From: Acidobacteriota bacterium
GTDB lineage: Bacteria > Acidobacteriota > Terriglobia > Terriglobales > Acidobacteriaceae
Assembly (NCBI GenBank): GCA_018268855.1
Contig: JAFDVR010000004.1
Coordinates: 1 to 64,000 of the forward strand
Length of the DNA: 64,000 nt
Reading direction: 5' to 3'
Both the position numbers and the translations under genes were made by a program. Of this stretch, positions 18,828-28,294 are shown piece after piece (positions within the stretch are counted from its first letter, which is position 1; each line of letters starts with the position of its first letter). Below the pieces are notes generated by a model that did no database searches, was not told the DNA's origin, and saw only the letters and a list, made by a program, of their open reading frames with translations.

Positions 18828-19547
18828 GTGCGCAATTACTTCAACTACTTCACGGAGATTGAAGAGCGCTTCCAGCAGCGGCGCGGCTCCATCCTGATGC
18901 TCTCCACCATCGACTGGGCACTCATCGAAACCTGGCGCGAGTGCGGCATTCCACTGGAAGCCGCGCTCCGCGGCATCGACAACGCCTTTGATAAATACGA
19001 AGCGCGCAAGCAGACAGGCCGTCTCGCTCGCAAGAAGATCAACGGCCTGGCTTGGTGCGCGCAGAGTGTAATGCAGGCAACAGAAGAAATGGCCGAAGCT
19101 GCCATCGGCGCTTCTCCTAAGACTGCCGAAAGCAATAATACCGAAAGCGGCTTTGAACAGGAACGCATCGCCGCTTATCTGAATGCGAATGCCGACGCGA
19201 TTGAGCGCGTGAAGATCGAAGCACCCGCTTCCTCTGTTCTGCAAGAGACAGCGGCTCGCCTGCGTGAACTTGCTGCATCCATGCAGTCGCAGCCGGATGC
19301 GTCCTATGAAGAACTCGAACGCACGCTTACTGTTCTTGAGGAGAAGATCTTCTCCGCGCTGAAACTCACCGTATCCGCAGCGGAGATGGAACGCCTGCAC
19401 GAAGAAGCTGCGCGCGAGCTTGCTCCACATCGCAGCCGTATGCAGGCTGCGCAGATACGAATGGTGCAGGATCAGTTCTTCCAGAAGCGTCTTCTGCAGA
19501 GCGCAGACCTTCCACGCCTCAGCCTCTTTTATATGAGCCATGGCTGA
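18828..19547 (+). CDS. conserved-looking hypothetical protein in the nadC-comEC run
   Basis: A 239-aa soluble, Glu/Ala-rich, mostly helical protein with a GTG start. It begins RNYFNYFTEIEERFQQRRG, has WALIETWRECGIPLEAALRGIDNAFDKYEAR (helical), and ends with a long predicted coiled-coil-like segment (about 120-235). I do not recognise a domain. Its start is 6 nt after coaX and its last 8 nt overlap rlmD, so it is very likely translated with them. The first ~60 residues (an amphipathic WRECGIPL helix) are the most motif-like part. Confidence 0.8.
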   Translation: MRNYFNYFTEIEERFQQRRGSILMLSTIDWALIETWRECGIPLEAALRGIDNAFDKYEARKQTGRLARKKINGLAWCAQSVMQATEEMAEAAIGASPKTAESNNTESGFEQERIAAYLNANADAIERVKIEAPASSVLQETAARLRELAASMQSQPDASYEELERTLTVLEEKIFSALKLTVSAAEMERLHEEAARELAPHRSRMQAAQIRMVQDQFFQKRLLQSADLPRLSLFYMSHG

Positions 19548-20901
19548 CATCCGCACCCGCATCGATCGCATAGCTTACGGTGGAGCAGGTGTTGGTCACT
19601 ATGAAGACGCCTCCGTCTTCGTGCCATTCACGCTTTCCGGTGAAGAAGTGAACGTCCGTCTGGAGCGTGAAAAGTCTGGCCGCTGGGACGCCTCACTCCT
19701 CAACATCATGCAGCCCTCTAGTGACCGCGTCGCACCCGAGTGCATTCACTTCGGCGTCTGTGGTGGATGCCACTATCAGCACGCCGTATATCCAGCACAG
19801 TTGCGCATCAAGCAACAGATCCTGCGCGATACACTCCAGCGCGGCGGCGTAACTCCACCAGCAGAAATCGCAACACACTCCGCCGAACCCTACCACTACC
19901 GCAATCGCATTCAGCTTCGGCTGGAACGCGTGGAAGGTCAATGGCGTGTTGGCTATTCCGAACGTGCCTCGCACCGCTTCATGCCTGCAATCATGTGTCC
20001 AATCTCTGCAGAAACGTTGTGGAGTACGGCTGAAGCGATGCAAACGCTGCTCGGAGAAGGTCACGTCTTGGGCAAGCAGCCGCTGTGCGAAGCAGAAATT
20101 TTCTGCAATGCCGACGGATCACAGGTACAGCTCTCCATCTATCTCGACATCGCGCACGCAACGATGGACCGCGATGCCCCTGCGCACTTCCGCGGCTTGT
20201 GCGAAGCTCTGCGGCAGCACTGTCCACAACTCTCCGGCGCAGGCCTCTGGGTATGGTCGGCAGAAGAAAAACACACGCGTGACAATCGCGCCCAGCACCG
20301 CACTTCTCTCGAAGTGGCCACATGGGGAGAGCGGCTTCTGCGTTATGAAGTGCCCTCAGCAACCGGAACGCATACCTACGAGATTGCACGCGGCGGGTTC
20401 TTCCAGGTCAATCGCTGGATGCTTCCGCAGCTTATCGATCTGGTCACAGCGAATCGCAGCGGCAACTCCGCATGGGACCTCTTTGCCGGCGTAGGCCTCT
20501 TCTCAGAATCGCTCGTGCGCAGCTTCCGCAGTGTCACCGCTGTAGAGATCGGCGAACGATCCTTTGCCAGTCTCAGCGGGCGTTTTCGCACGTTTGGAAA
20601 ACCTCACACTGCGCAGCACAAAGATACGCTCGCCTTTCTGCGTGAAGATGCCCGCCGCTTGCCAGTTCCGGACCTCATCATCGTCGATCCTCCGCGCGCT
20701 GGTCTTGGCGAACCTACCTGCCGCGAACTTGCGCGCGTGCAGACGAAAGAACTCGTCTACGTCTCCTGCGACCCAACAACACTCTCGCGCGACCTCAAGT
20801 GGCTGATAGAATCCGGCTACCGCCTTACTGAACTGCATCTGTTAGACCTGTTCCCACAGACGTTCCACATGGAGTCTGTCGCGAAACTCACACGCGTCTA
20901 G
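19540..20901 (+). CDS. rlmD: 23S rRNA (uracil-C5)-methyltransferase, RlmD/TrmA family
   Basis: A 453-aa SAM-dependent methyltransferase. An N-terminal TRAM-like domain (1-60) is followed by the iron-sulfur cysteines C68, C74, C77 (CIHFGVCGGC) and C153 (IMCPIS), as in RumA/RlmD. The SAM motif is DLFAGVGLFSESL from residue 313, then IVDPPRAGLG and the catalytic cysteine C410 in YVSCDPTTLSRDL. It methylates C5 of a uridine in 23S rRNA (U1939 in E. coli for RlmD); RlmC or RlmCD specificity cannot be excluded. The ATG overlaps the preceding gene by 8 nt. Confidence 0.9.
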   Translation: MADIRTRIDRIAYGGAGVGHYEDASVFVPFTLSGEEVNVRLEREKSGRWDASLLNIMQPSSDRVAPECIHFGVCGGCHYQHAVYPAQLRIKQQILRDTLQRGGVTPPAEIATHSAEPYHYRNRIQLRLERVEGQWRVGYSERASHRFMPAIMCPISAETLWSTAEAMQTLLGEGHVLGKQPLCEAEIFCNADGSQVQLSIYLDIAHATMDRDAPAHFRGLCEALRQHCPQLSGAGLWVWSAEEKHTRDNRAQHRTSLEVATWGERLLRYEVPSATGTHTYEIARGGFFQVNRWMLPQLIDLVTANRSGNSAWDLFAGVGLFSESLVRSFRSVTAVEIGERSFASLSGRFRTFGKPHTAQHKDTLAFLREDARRLPVPDLIIVDPPRAGLGEPTCRELARVQTKELVYVSCDPTTLSRDLKWLIESGYRLTELHLLDLFPQTFHMESVAKLTRV

Positions 20902-20927
20902 CGGCACCTGGCAAGGCAGCCGCAATC

Positions 20928-23660
20928 ATGAGCCTTGGCCGCCAACATGCCGAAGACAATGCGCAGGGCCATCCTGCGCCGATGCATTTCCTGCATTCGC
21001 TTGTCTTTCGATCGGCACCGCTCTTTTTTGCAGCACTCTTCTTTGCACTCGGTATCGCCGCAGATACGGCACTGCTCTCGCACTGGCAAACTCCTGCTCT
21101 GCGATGCGTCGTCACCATCGCGTTCATTGCGATTGCATACATCAGCATTGCGCGCGCACCGCGGCTGCAACTCTTCGCAACGGCAGTGGTATGGCTTTCG
21201 CTGGGATGGATGTGTGCCGGACTGCAACAACGTCCCACAACGCACGCACCTATCACCACATATGCAGATGCGCTCATCCGCGATGTAGAAGGCCGCGTCA
21301 CCAACGTGCGCGCGTTCCCCGCATCCAGCGACAACGATGCTGACACAAGCCCATCCGAAGCCGAACAAGACAACGAAGTTAAAACGCAACTCTGGTCTAT
21401 CGATCTCGCCGCAACACGCGTGGAAGAAGTCACGCCGGACCATTCAGAGATGATGCCAACCGCAGGCGGTGTCCGCATCCTCATGGAAAGCGCCTCTGCG
21501 CCTGATGTGCACTGCGGTGACGTCGTCCGTTTGCCTGTACGCATGCGTACCCCCGCACGCTATCGCGATCCCGGCGTATGGCAATATGCAGACTGGCTCC
21601 AGGAAAACAACATCGCAGTGCGCGCCTCCACGCGTGTCACAACACTGCATGCACAAACCCACAGCCGGCCTGATTTCTCATGCCGCATCCATGCTCTGCA
21701 AAGTTGGGCAACGAACCGCCTTCAACTCCTCGCACACACATCTCTGCTACGCAAAATTCCAACGGCGCTCCGCCTCACTACAGAGGACGCCTCGCTCATC
21801 GCCGCCATGCTCGTTGGCGACCGTACCGGATTGCAGCACGCACAGCGCATCCACTTCGAACGCACAGGTACCTTTCACCTTGTTGTCGTTGCCGGTATGC
21901 ACGTTGGCATTCTCGCCGCATGCATACTCTGGCTCCTTACTCGATTCGGTGCTAGCCGCATCACATCTACGCTCATCACCCTGCTCGTTACGTCAGCTTA
22001 CGCATTACTCACCGGCTTCGGCGCACCCGTACAACGTGCCCTCTTTATGACAGCGGCCTATCTGCTTGCCCGCATGATTGGACGCCGCACCTTCAGCCTC
22101 AACCCGCTCGGCTTCGCCGCACTCGTCATGCTTGCGGTAAAACCTTCAGCACTCTTCGAAGCGAGCTTTCAAATGACCGTACTCGCGGTCATCGCCATCG
22201 GAGGCATCGCACTCCCGTTCGGCGAACACACCTTCCTCCCCTACGCACGCGCCGCACGACGCATCACGCTGCTTCGGCTCGACCCACATTTGCATCCCCA
22301 ACTCGCGCAGTTCCGCGTCTTCATCCGCCTGCTCGGCAAAATCCTTTCTCCAAACCACGCGTCCTTCGCAACACGGAGCATCGCTGCATGCGTGCGCGTC
22401 GGCTTGTGGATCGCGGAGCTCATCCTCATGTCCATCATTAGCGAAATGATGATGTCTCTGCCGATGATGCTCTACTTCCACCGGCTTACACCCGCGGCGC
22501 TGCCGGCAAACCTTCTCGTCGTGCCACTCATTCCGCCCATGATGATTGCAGCAGCCGCGGCGTTTGTCGCAACATGCATTCATCCATTGGCCGGTGCGCT
22601 TGTAAGCATTCCGGCTGCATGGCTGCTGCACATGGTTCGCACCACACTCCTTTTCTTCAGCAAACTCCGCGTCGCAGATCTGCGCACACCACCACCCGCA
22701 ACCTGGCAGGTCGCAACCATACTCATCTGCTGGGCGCTTGTACTTTGGCTCGTCAGGCGTTCGCGTTGGCACGCAAGCATCGGTGCCGCAACACTCCTCT
22801 TCGCATTTGGCTTACTTCTCATTCCAACCCGGCCACAATCGCACGCAAACACCTTCGAAGTCACCGCAATCGATGTCGCCCAGGGCGATTCCATTCTCAC
22901 CATTGCACCCAATGGCGCAACCATGTTGATCGATGCCGGTGGTCCCACAGGCCGCGCCAGTTCCATGCGCACAGACGATTACGACATCGGCGAAGAAGTC
23001 GTCTCGCCCTATCTATGGCAACGGCACATTGCACACATTGACACGCTAGTGCTCACACACGCGCACAGCGACCACATTGGCGGCATGGTCGCAGTGATGG
23101 GTAACTTCCACCCGCGCGAACTCTGGTTGAGTGTCACGCCACAGTCAAACGCGCTCAAAGAACTGCTCGTCCTCGCGCAACAACAGCACGTACAAATACG
23201 CACTCTGCATGATGGCGACCATCTCACCTGGAACGGCGTCTCCATCCACGCACTTGCGCCAGCACAGGCGTACACCTCATACACTCCGCAGAACAATGAC
23301 TCGCTTGTTTTACGAATGACATGGCAGCATGCGTCCGCGCTGTTAGCAGGTGACGCGGAATCACTCAGCGAAAAGAACATGCTCGCAGCACACGCGAGCG
23401 ATCTGGGCAGCACGCTGCTCAAGGTCGCACACCACGGCAGCCGCACATCAACCAGTGAGTCGTTCCTCAATGCGGTGCATCCGCAGGCAGCGGTCATCTC
23501 CGACGGACGCAACAACACCTTCGGACATCCACGTATGGAAGTGCTGGAGCGGCTGCAATCCGCGCACGTCCGCACCTACCGCACAGACATGCTCGGCGTA
23601 ACTACGTTTCTGCTTACTCCAGATGGCAGTGTTTCCGCGTCTACTTCGTATGCTCCATGA
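20928..23660 (+). CDS. comEC: ComEC/Rec2 family DNA uptake channel
   Basis: A 910-aa inner-membrane protein that moves single-stranded DNA into the cytoplasm in natural transformation. An N-terminal membrane segment with a DUF4131-type soluble domain (about 100-280) is followed by the Competence domain, with many helices around VVVAGMHVGILAACILWLL (about 320-620). A C-terminal metallo-beta-lactamase domain has AIDVAQGDSILTI, HAHSDHIGG (711-716 are the metal-binding HAHSDH) and HHGSRTSTSESFL. An alternative start at 20982 is plausible. It is last in the nadC run, 26 nt after rlmD. The 3' end overlaps the convergent M1 peptidase gene by 20 bp. Confidence 0.93.
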   Translation: MSLGRQHAEDNAQGHPAPMHFLHSLVFRSAPLFFAALFFALGIAADTALLSHWQTPALRCVVTIAFIAIAYISIARAPRLQLFATAVVWLSLGWMCAGLQQRPTTHAPITTYADALIRDVEGRVTNVRAFPASSDNDADTSPSEAEQDNEVKTQLWSIDLAATRVEEVTPDHSEMMPTAGGVRILMESASAPDVHCGDVVRLPVRMRTPARYRDPGVWQYADWLQENNIAVRASTRVTTLHAQTHSRPDFSCRIHALQSWATNRLQLLAHTSLLRKIPTALRLTTEDASLIAAMLVGDRTGLQHAQRIHFERTGTFHLVVVAGMHVGILAACILWLLTRFGASRITSTLITLLVTSAYALLTGFGAPVQRALFMTAAYLLARMIGRRTFSLNPLGFAALVMLAVKPSALFEASFQMTVLAVIAIGGIALPFGEHTFLPYARAARRITLLRLDPHLHPQLAQFRVFIRLLGKILSPNHASFATRSIAACVRVGLWIAELILMSIISEMMMSLPMMLYFHRLTPAALPANLLVVPLIPPMMIAAAAAFVATCIHPLAGALVSIPAAWLLHMVRTTLLFFSKLRVADLRTPPPATWQVATILICWALVLWLVRRSRWHASIGAATLLFAFGLLLIPTRPQSHANTFEVTAIDVAQGDSILTIAPNGATMLIDAGGPTGRASSMRTDDYDIGEEVVSPYLWQRHIAHIDTLVLTHAHSDHIGGMVAVMGNFHPRELWLSVTPQSNALKELLVLAQQQHVQIRTLHDGDHLTWNGVSIHALAPAQAYTSYTPQNNDSLVLRMTWQHASALLAGDAESLSEKNMLAAHASDLGSTLLKVAHHGSRTSTSESFLNAVHPQAAVISDGRNNTFGHPRMEVLERLQSAHVRTYRTDMLGVTTFLLTPDGSVSASTSYAP

Positions 23661-26184
23661 GCCACTGGTCCAGACCGCCTTGCTGCTTCTGCTTCATCTC
23701 TGAACAAGCGTGAATCGCGTTCAATGTAATGCGCAACGTACGCTCCGTTGCAGGCACTGGATGGGCCGCGAAGAACTGCTGCACTTCGTCGCGATCCTGT
23801 TCCGAGCAGAAGTTCTGGGCCGATCGCACGGTACGCTGGCCAGATGTCACGGTGAACAATTTACTCACGGCGTCCCAATGCTCCTGCACATACTTCCATG
23901 TAGCCGGGCGCGTCTCGGGCCGCTCCATCAGCGACAACAGCAACCAATAATTATCCTGGTTGCGCACCGCGCCGCTGTAGGCATAGTCCAGCGTCTTCTG
24001 TACCAGTGCAGGATCGTTGAACTCGGATAATGTCTTCTGTGCCGCCACACGGGTACGCGTATCCTGCGCAGACTTCTCCCACTCTTTAATGCGCTCATAG
24101 AAAGCCGTATCGCCATGCGCAGCAGCCACGTTGATAGCCTTACCCGCCAACTCGCGGTCGATACTCATATCATGCTTGAAATAGCGATCAGCAATTTCTT
24201 TCGCATCCGATACGGCAACCGGATCGTCCGCACTGCCCAGCACCTCCAGCAGCAGAGCACGTCGCCGCTTCAGATTATCGTCGTCCTTCTTGTGCGGGCT
24301 ACGAATCTGTTTGTACACCGGACCGTACGTGTCACGTACCCACGCATTCAACTGTTCGCGCTCTTTCTCATCCGCCATACGCGTACGAACGTACTTCAAA
24401 TTGTCCAGCGCCGTATCCAGCACAGTAGCGTTGTCATCGGCACGCAACGCTGTTAGCAGGTCCATGTAGTCCGCCAGAGAACCTTCACCCGCACGCACCA
24501 ACGCCCAACGGTCACCGACTAATCCAATGCGTTCCGGTGAGGACAACGAACTTACATGCGCCAGCAGGTTCTTCAGATCGGCGTTCGCATACTGCGTGCG
24601 ATAGTAGCCTTTGAAGTCGGCATTCGCATACAGCGGCGCACTCGCCTTGACGCGATCATCCTTGGCCGTCACCAGCGTGCAGCCTTCACCGCGCACGCAC
24701 ACAGGCACAGTCCACGACTCCGCCGTGCTCACTTTCGCCTCGTTGCTCAACAGAAAGCGCGACTGCGCAACCGTGCTCATTCCGTTCTTCACTTCCGAAA
24801 AACGCAGAAGCGGCGTGCCAATCTGCTCCACAAATCCAGACATGATGCGGTCCACCGGCTTCCCACTTGTCTTCGTCTGCGCATTCCAGAAATCTTCCGC
24901 AGTCGCATTCGCATACAGGTGCGCGGCAAGATAGTTGTGCACGCCCCGGCGAAACGTCTCTTCACCAACGTAGTGCTCCACCATGCCGAGCACCGATCCG
25001 CCCTTACCATACGAGATGCCGTCGAACATCTCTTCAATCTCTGCAGGCGTGTCGGCCTTTGCGCGGATGGCGTGTGTCGTTGGCTGCGAATCGAGATCGA
25101 GCGTCTCATTCAGCGTCTGCGCTTCGTCATCGCGCATCTGCCACTCCGGCTTCCACTCGCCAACGGCCTTGCTCTCCATCCAGTTGGCAAATCCTTCGTT
25201 CAGCCACACATTGTCCCACCACTTCATCGTCACCATGTCACCGAACCACTGGTGCGCCATCTCATGCGCCACCACCACGGCCACACGCTTGCGCGCGGTG
25301 AGCGAGGCCTTCTCATCTACCAGCAGATCAGTCTCGCGATAGGTGATGCAGCCGAAGTTCTCCATCGCCCCAGCCTCAAAATCCGGGATGCCGACCATGT
25401 CGAGCTTCTGCATCGGATACCTGATGCCGAAGTAGTTGTTGTAGAAGTGCAGAAAATGCTCCGCGGCCTTCAAGGCAAACTTCGTCTGCTTCACCTGATC
25501 AGGCGTGGCGCATGCGCGGATCGGCACGCCGTCAGCCTCTCCCTTTGAACACTCGAAGTCGCCAACCTGAAACGCCACCAGGTAGGTAGACATCTTCGGC
25601 GTCGTCGCAAACGTCTGGGTATGCTTGCCTTCGCCCACAGGCACATCGCTCACCAGCGGCCCATTAGCGATTACATTGTCGCCTTTGTCGATCGTGAGCG
25701 AAACATCAAACGTCGCCTTCATCGCCGGCTCATCAAAGCTGGGGAATGCCCGCCGCGCATCCGTAGACTCAAACTGCGTCACCGCATAATTACGTTTCGC
25801 CGTCTTCGAAAGATAAAACCCGCGCAGCTTGTCATTCAGAATCCCGGTAAACGCAAGCTGAATCTGTGCCTTGCCCGCAGGCAGCGTCTTAGGGAACGTG
25901 AGCGTCGCCTGTTCCTTCTTCGCGTCGTAACTCACGCTGCCAGTCATAGAACCGGTCTTCACATGCGCGATCTTCAATTCGAGCGCATTCAGCGTAATCG
26001 CGTTAGAAGGTTTATGAAGAACAACATCGATCGTTTCTTCGCCGGTAAACGTCGCAGATTTCAGATCGGGCGTGAAATGCAGCTTGTAGTGTTCAGGATG
26101 AACATCGGTAGAAAGACGCTGCGCAGGAACGGACACCGCGAGAGCAAACATCGCGGAAAGAAGAAGCAGGGGCCTAACGTGCAT
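23641..26184 (-). CDS. secreted M1 family aminopeptidase
   Basis: An 847-aa zinc aminopeptidase with an N-terminal signal peptide (RPLLLLSAMFALAVSVPAQR). The M1 signatures are GAMENFG, HEMAHQ at 307-312 (zinc H307, H311; catalytic E308) and NEGFANW with zinc ligand E330. The N-terminal beta domain (25-210) and the C-terminal ERAP1-like helical domain (about 530-847) are present, so the length is complete. It removes N-terminal residues from peptides in the periplasm or outside. A 20-bp tail overlap with comEC means the two transcripts are antisense at their 3' ends. It may be downstream of glk (83-bp gap), but it is functionally separate. Confidence 0.94.
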   Translation of the reverse strand: MHVRPLLLLSAMFALAVSVPAQRLSTDVHPEHYKLHFTPDLKSATFTGEETIDVVLHKPSNAITLNALELKIAHVKTGSMTGSVSYDAKKEQATLTFPKTLPAGKAQIQLAFTGILNDKLRGFYLSKTAKRNYAVTQFESTDARRAFPSFDEPAMKATFDVSLTIDKGDNVIANGPLVSDVPVGEGKHTQTFATTPKMSTYLVAFQVGDFECSKGEADGVPIRACATPDQVKQTKFALKAAEHFLHFYNNYFGIRYPMQKLDMVGIPDFEAGAMENFGCITYRETDLLVDEKASLTARKRVAVVVAHEMAHQWFGDMVTMKWWDNVWLNEGFANWMESKAVGEWKPEWQMRDDEAQTLNETLDLDSQPTTHAIRAKADTPAEIEEMFDGISYGKGGSVLGMVEHYVGEETFRRGVHNYLAAHLYANATAEDFWNAQTKTSGKPVDRIMSGFVEQIGTPLLRFSEVKNGMSTVAQSRFLLSNEAKVSTAESWTVPVCVRGEGCTLVTAKDDRVKASAPLYANADFKGYYRTQYANADLKNLLAHVSSLSSPERIGLVGDRWALVRAGEGSLADYMDLLTALRADDNATVLDTALDNLKYVRTRMADEKEREQLNAWVRDTYGPVYKQIRSPHKKDDDNLKRRRALLLEVLGSADDPVAVSDAKEIADRYFKHDMSIDRELAGKAINVAAAHGDTAFYERIKEWEKSAQDTRTRVAAQKTLSEFNDPALVQKTLDYAYSGAVRNQDNYWLLLSLMERPETRPATWKYVQEHWDAVSKLFTVTSGQRTVRSAQNFCSEQDRDEVQQFFAAHPVPATERTLRITLNAIHACSEMKQKQQGGLDQWLMEHTK

Positions 26185-26267
26185 GGATCTCTCAGACAGG
26201 ACCTAAAAATAGTCCACAGTAAAATTTGCCGCCATCTGTGGCGCAAGTGTTCCAATGTATTAGACGG

Positions 26268-27317
26268 TTATCCTGCCGATTTAGACCCCACGCGCTCGGA
26301 ATGGCCGGTAATTTCCGCGGCCCGCATCTCCGCATACGCCGCCGCTCCCATCAGCGCGCACCGCTGCTCCAGGATCACGCGTACAGGAATTGTGTGCAGC
26401 AGCGGCGATAATCGGCCCTTATCGACAAAGGCATCGCGAAAACGCCCATTCTGCAATGTTTTCAGCAGCTTTGGAGCAATCCCGCCACCGAGATAAACGC
26501 CCCCCGCAGCTAAGAGCGACAGCGCCATATTTCCTGCCTGCGCACCATATGCTGCAGCAAAAAGATTCAACGTCTCTGCGCACAGTTCGCTCGATCCATC
26601 TTCACCGCATATGCCGATCACAGCATTTGGATCTTCCTTCTCCATTCGCTCACGCAGCCACTGCGGCTCTTCAAGCTTCTTCTCATCGCGCAAAAATTTA
26701 TAGATGTTCTGCAAGCCCAGACCGGAGATGACCCGCTCCCAGGAGATACGGCCTTTCAGTTCGCGAAGCAGATACTGCAACAGTTCAATCTCCAGCGGAG
26801 TGCGCGCCGCAAAATCTGCATGCCCACCCTCCGAGGCAAGCGGCAGAAACCGCCGCGTCATCGGGTTCCAGATCAACTGCGCCTGGCCAAGTCCAGTACC
26901 TGCAGCAATCAGCGCCCGATGTCCCGCTGCGGTGCGGTCGCCTTCATGCAGCGTAAAGATGCTGTCTGCGTCCAGTTCGCCAATACCGTATCCATTCGCC
27001 TCAAGATCGTTGATCAGGAAAAGATGCTCAATGTCTAGTTCTTGCGATAGTTCGCGCGTGTCCAGCAGCCAAGGGAGATTCGTAAGCTGAATACGCCCCT
27101 CGCGCACAGGTCCCGGGCAACCAAAGCACGCCGCAATTACCTTCTCGCTCATGCGCCCAGCTTCAGGGTCGTCGAGAAACCGGTCGACTACGTCCTTTAG
27201 CGTGGCAAACTCATTCGCCGCAAACTTGCGGTCGCGCACAATGCGCAGCTTGCCTTCTTCAAACGTACAAAGCGCAAGATGGACTTTAGTCCCGCCAACA
27301 TCGCCCGCAAGAATCAT
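26268..27317 (-). CDS. glk: glucokinase
   Basis: A 349-aa bacterial glucokinase (PF02685 type) that makes glucose-6-phosphate from glucose and ATP. The N-terminal phosphate-binding loop is ILAGDVGGTKVHLALC. LINDLEANGYGI carries the catalytic aspartate, GTGLGQAQL the adenosine-site glycines, and SEGGHADFAA a typical glucokinase block. The C-terminal GGVYLGGGIAPKLL completes the fold. The start codon overlaps the pgl stop by 4 nt (ATGA), so the two genes are translationally coupled and link glucose phosphorylation with the oxidative pentose phosphate pathway. Confidence 0.93.
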   Translation of the reverse strand: MILAGDVGGTKVHLALCTFEEGKLRIVRDRKFAANEFATLKDVVDRFLDDPEAGRMSEKVIAACFGCPGPVREGRIQLTNLPWLLDTRELSQELDIEHLFLINDLEANGYGIGELDADSIFTLHEGDRTAAGHRALIAAGTGLGQAQLIWNPMTRRFLPLASEGGHADFAARTPLEIELLQYLLRELKGRISWERVISGLGLQNIYKFLRDEKKLEEPQWLRERMEKEDPNAVIGICGEDGSSELCAETLNLFAAAYGAQAGNMALSLLAAGGVYLGGGIAPKLLKTLQNGRFRDAFVDKGRLSPLLHTIPVRVILEQRCALMGAAAYAEMRAAEITGHSERVGSKSAG

Positions 27318-28123
27318 CGCGTCAACTCCAGCACGCCGGTCTCACATTCTTCTTCGACGCAGCCAGACTTCGGCAGCCGCCATGCAGCTTCCGCATCCAA
27401 CAGCAGATGCAGCTTGCCACTGCGCGGACGAATCAACTGCGATGGCAACGCATCAGGATCGTACTTGCCGCACAACACCTCATGCAGCACATCGGCCTTG
27501 CCGCGTCCTTCAATCAGAAACACAACCGCACGTGCTTGATTGATCACCGGCCACGTCAACGTGATGCGCCATGTATCTTTCTGCGGAACGTGGTTCGCTA
27601 CAACCAACCGGCCAAGCTCATTGATCGCATCGGTATGCGGAAACAGCGATGCGGTGTGGCCATCATCACCCATGCCCAGCATGACTAAATCAAAGACCGG
27701 AGCTTCTGCACCTTCGAGCTTCCAGTTGATGCGAATCATCGATTCGTAACGGTTTGCGGCCTCTTCGGGATCGAGTTCGCCTTCCATGCGATGGATGCGG
27801 TCTTCCGCCAGCGGCACTTTGCTCAGAAGCTGCTCGCGCGTCATGCGATAGTTCGACTCAGCATCCTCCGGCCCCACGCAACGCTCGTCCACCCAATACA
27901 GGTCGAGCTTGTCCCACGGCATCTGCGCGCGATACGGCTTGGATTCATCGGCCAGCAGCGCAAACATGCGCTTCGGTGTCGATCCGCCGGAGATCGCAAT
28001 GCGCGCAATGCCACGCGCGGCGGCTGCATCCGCAGCATGTTTGGCAAACGTTGCAGCAGCGGCCGCAGCCACACGCTCGGGAGTGTCGTAAACGCAATAT
28101 TCAGCAATCGTGCTCTGTGCCAT
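27314..28123 (-). CDS. pgl: 6-phosphogluconolactonase
   Basis: A 269-aa DevB/SOL-type lactonase that hydrolyses 6-phosphoglucono-1,5-lactone to 6-phosphogluconate. Key blocks are RIAISGGSTPKRMFALLAD, LDLYWVDERCVGPEDAESNYRM, LVMLGMGDDGHTASLFPHTDAI and RITLTWPVINQARAVVFLIEG. The C-terminal ~20 residues after RSGKLHLLLDAEAAW are slightly longer than average. It lies between zwf, from which a hairpin repeat (28187-28289) separates it, and glk, with which it overlaps by 4 nt. Confidence 0.95.
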   Translation of the reverse strand: MAQSTIAEYCVYDTPERVAAAAAATFAKHAADAAAARGIARIAISGGSTPKRMFALLADESKPYRAQMPWDKLDLYWVDERCVGPEDAESNYRMTREQLLSKVPLAEDRIHRMEGELDPEEAANRYESMIRINWKLEGAEAPVFDLVMLGMGDDGHTASLFPHTDAINELGRLVVANHVPQKDTWRITLTWPVINQARAVVFLIEGRGKADVLHEVLCGKYDPDALPSQLIRPRSGKLHLLLDAEAAWRLPKSGCVEEECETGVLELTR

Positions 28124-28186
28124 GTTCCAAATCTTCCTTTGAACTTGGATGCAGCTAGGACCAAAGCCCTATTCTCAAATCGTAAA

Positions 28187-28289
28187 GACAGTGGGCTAAA
28201 GCCCACTTCTAATCCCAACTACTTATATCGGATTAGAAGCGGGCTTTAGCCCGCTGTCTGGCCTTGCCAAAAACAGGGCTTCAGCCCTG
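28187..28289. repeat. compound hairpin repeat (REP-like) between zwf and pgl
   Basis: A 29-bp inverted repeat (28187-28215 and 28230-28258, 27 of 29 positions paired, 14-nt loop) in which each arm itself contains a hairpin (GTGGGC-TAAA-GCCCAC, and AGCGGGC-TTTA-GCCCGCT). A third hairpin, CAGGGCT-TC-AGCCCTG (28274-28289), follows. This doubly palindromic structure resembles REP/BIME units or a small transposition-derived element. It could stabilise or attenuate the message between zwf and pgl. Confidence 0.75.
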
Positions 28290-28294
28290 GTCTG

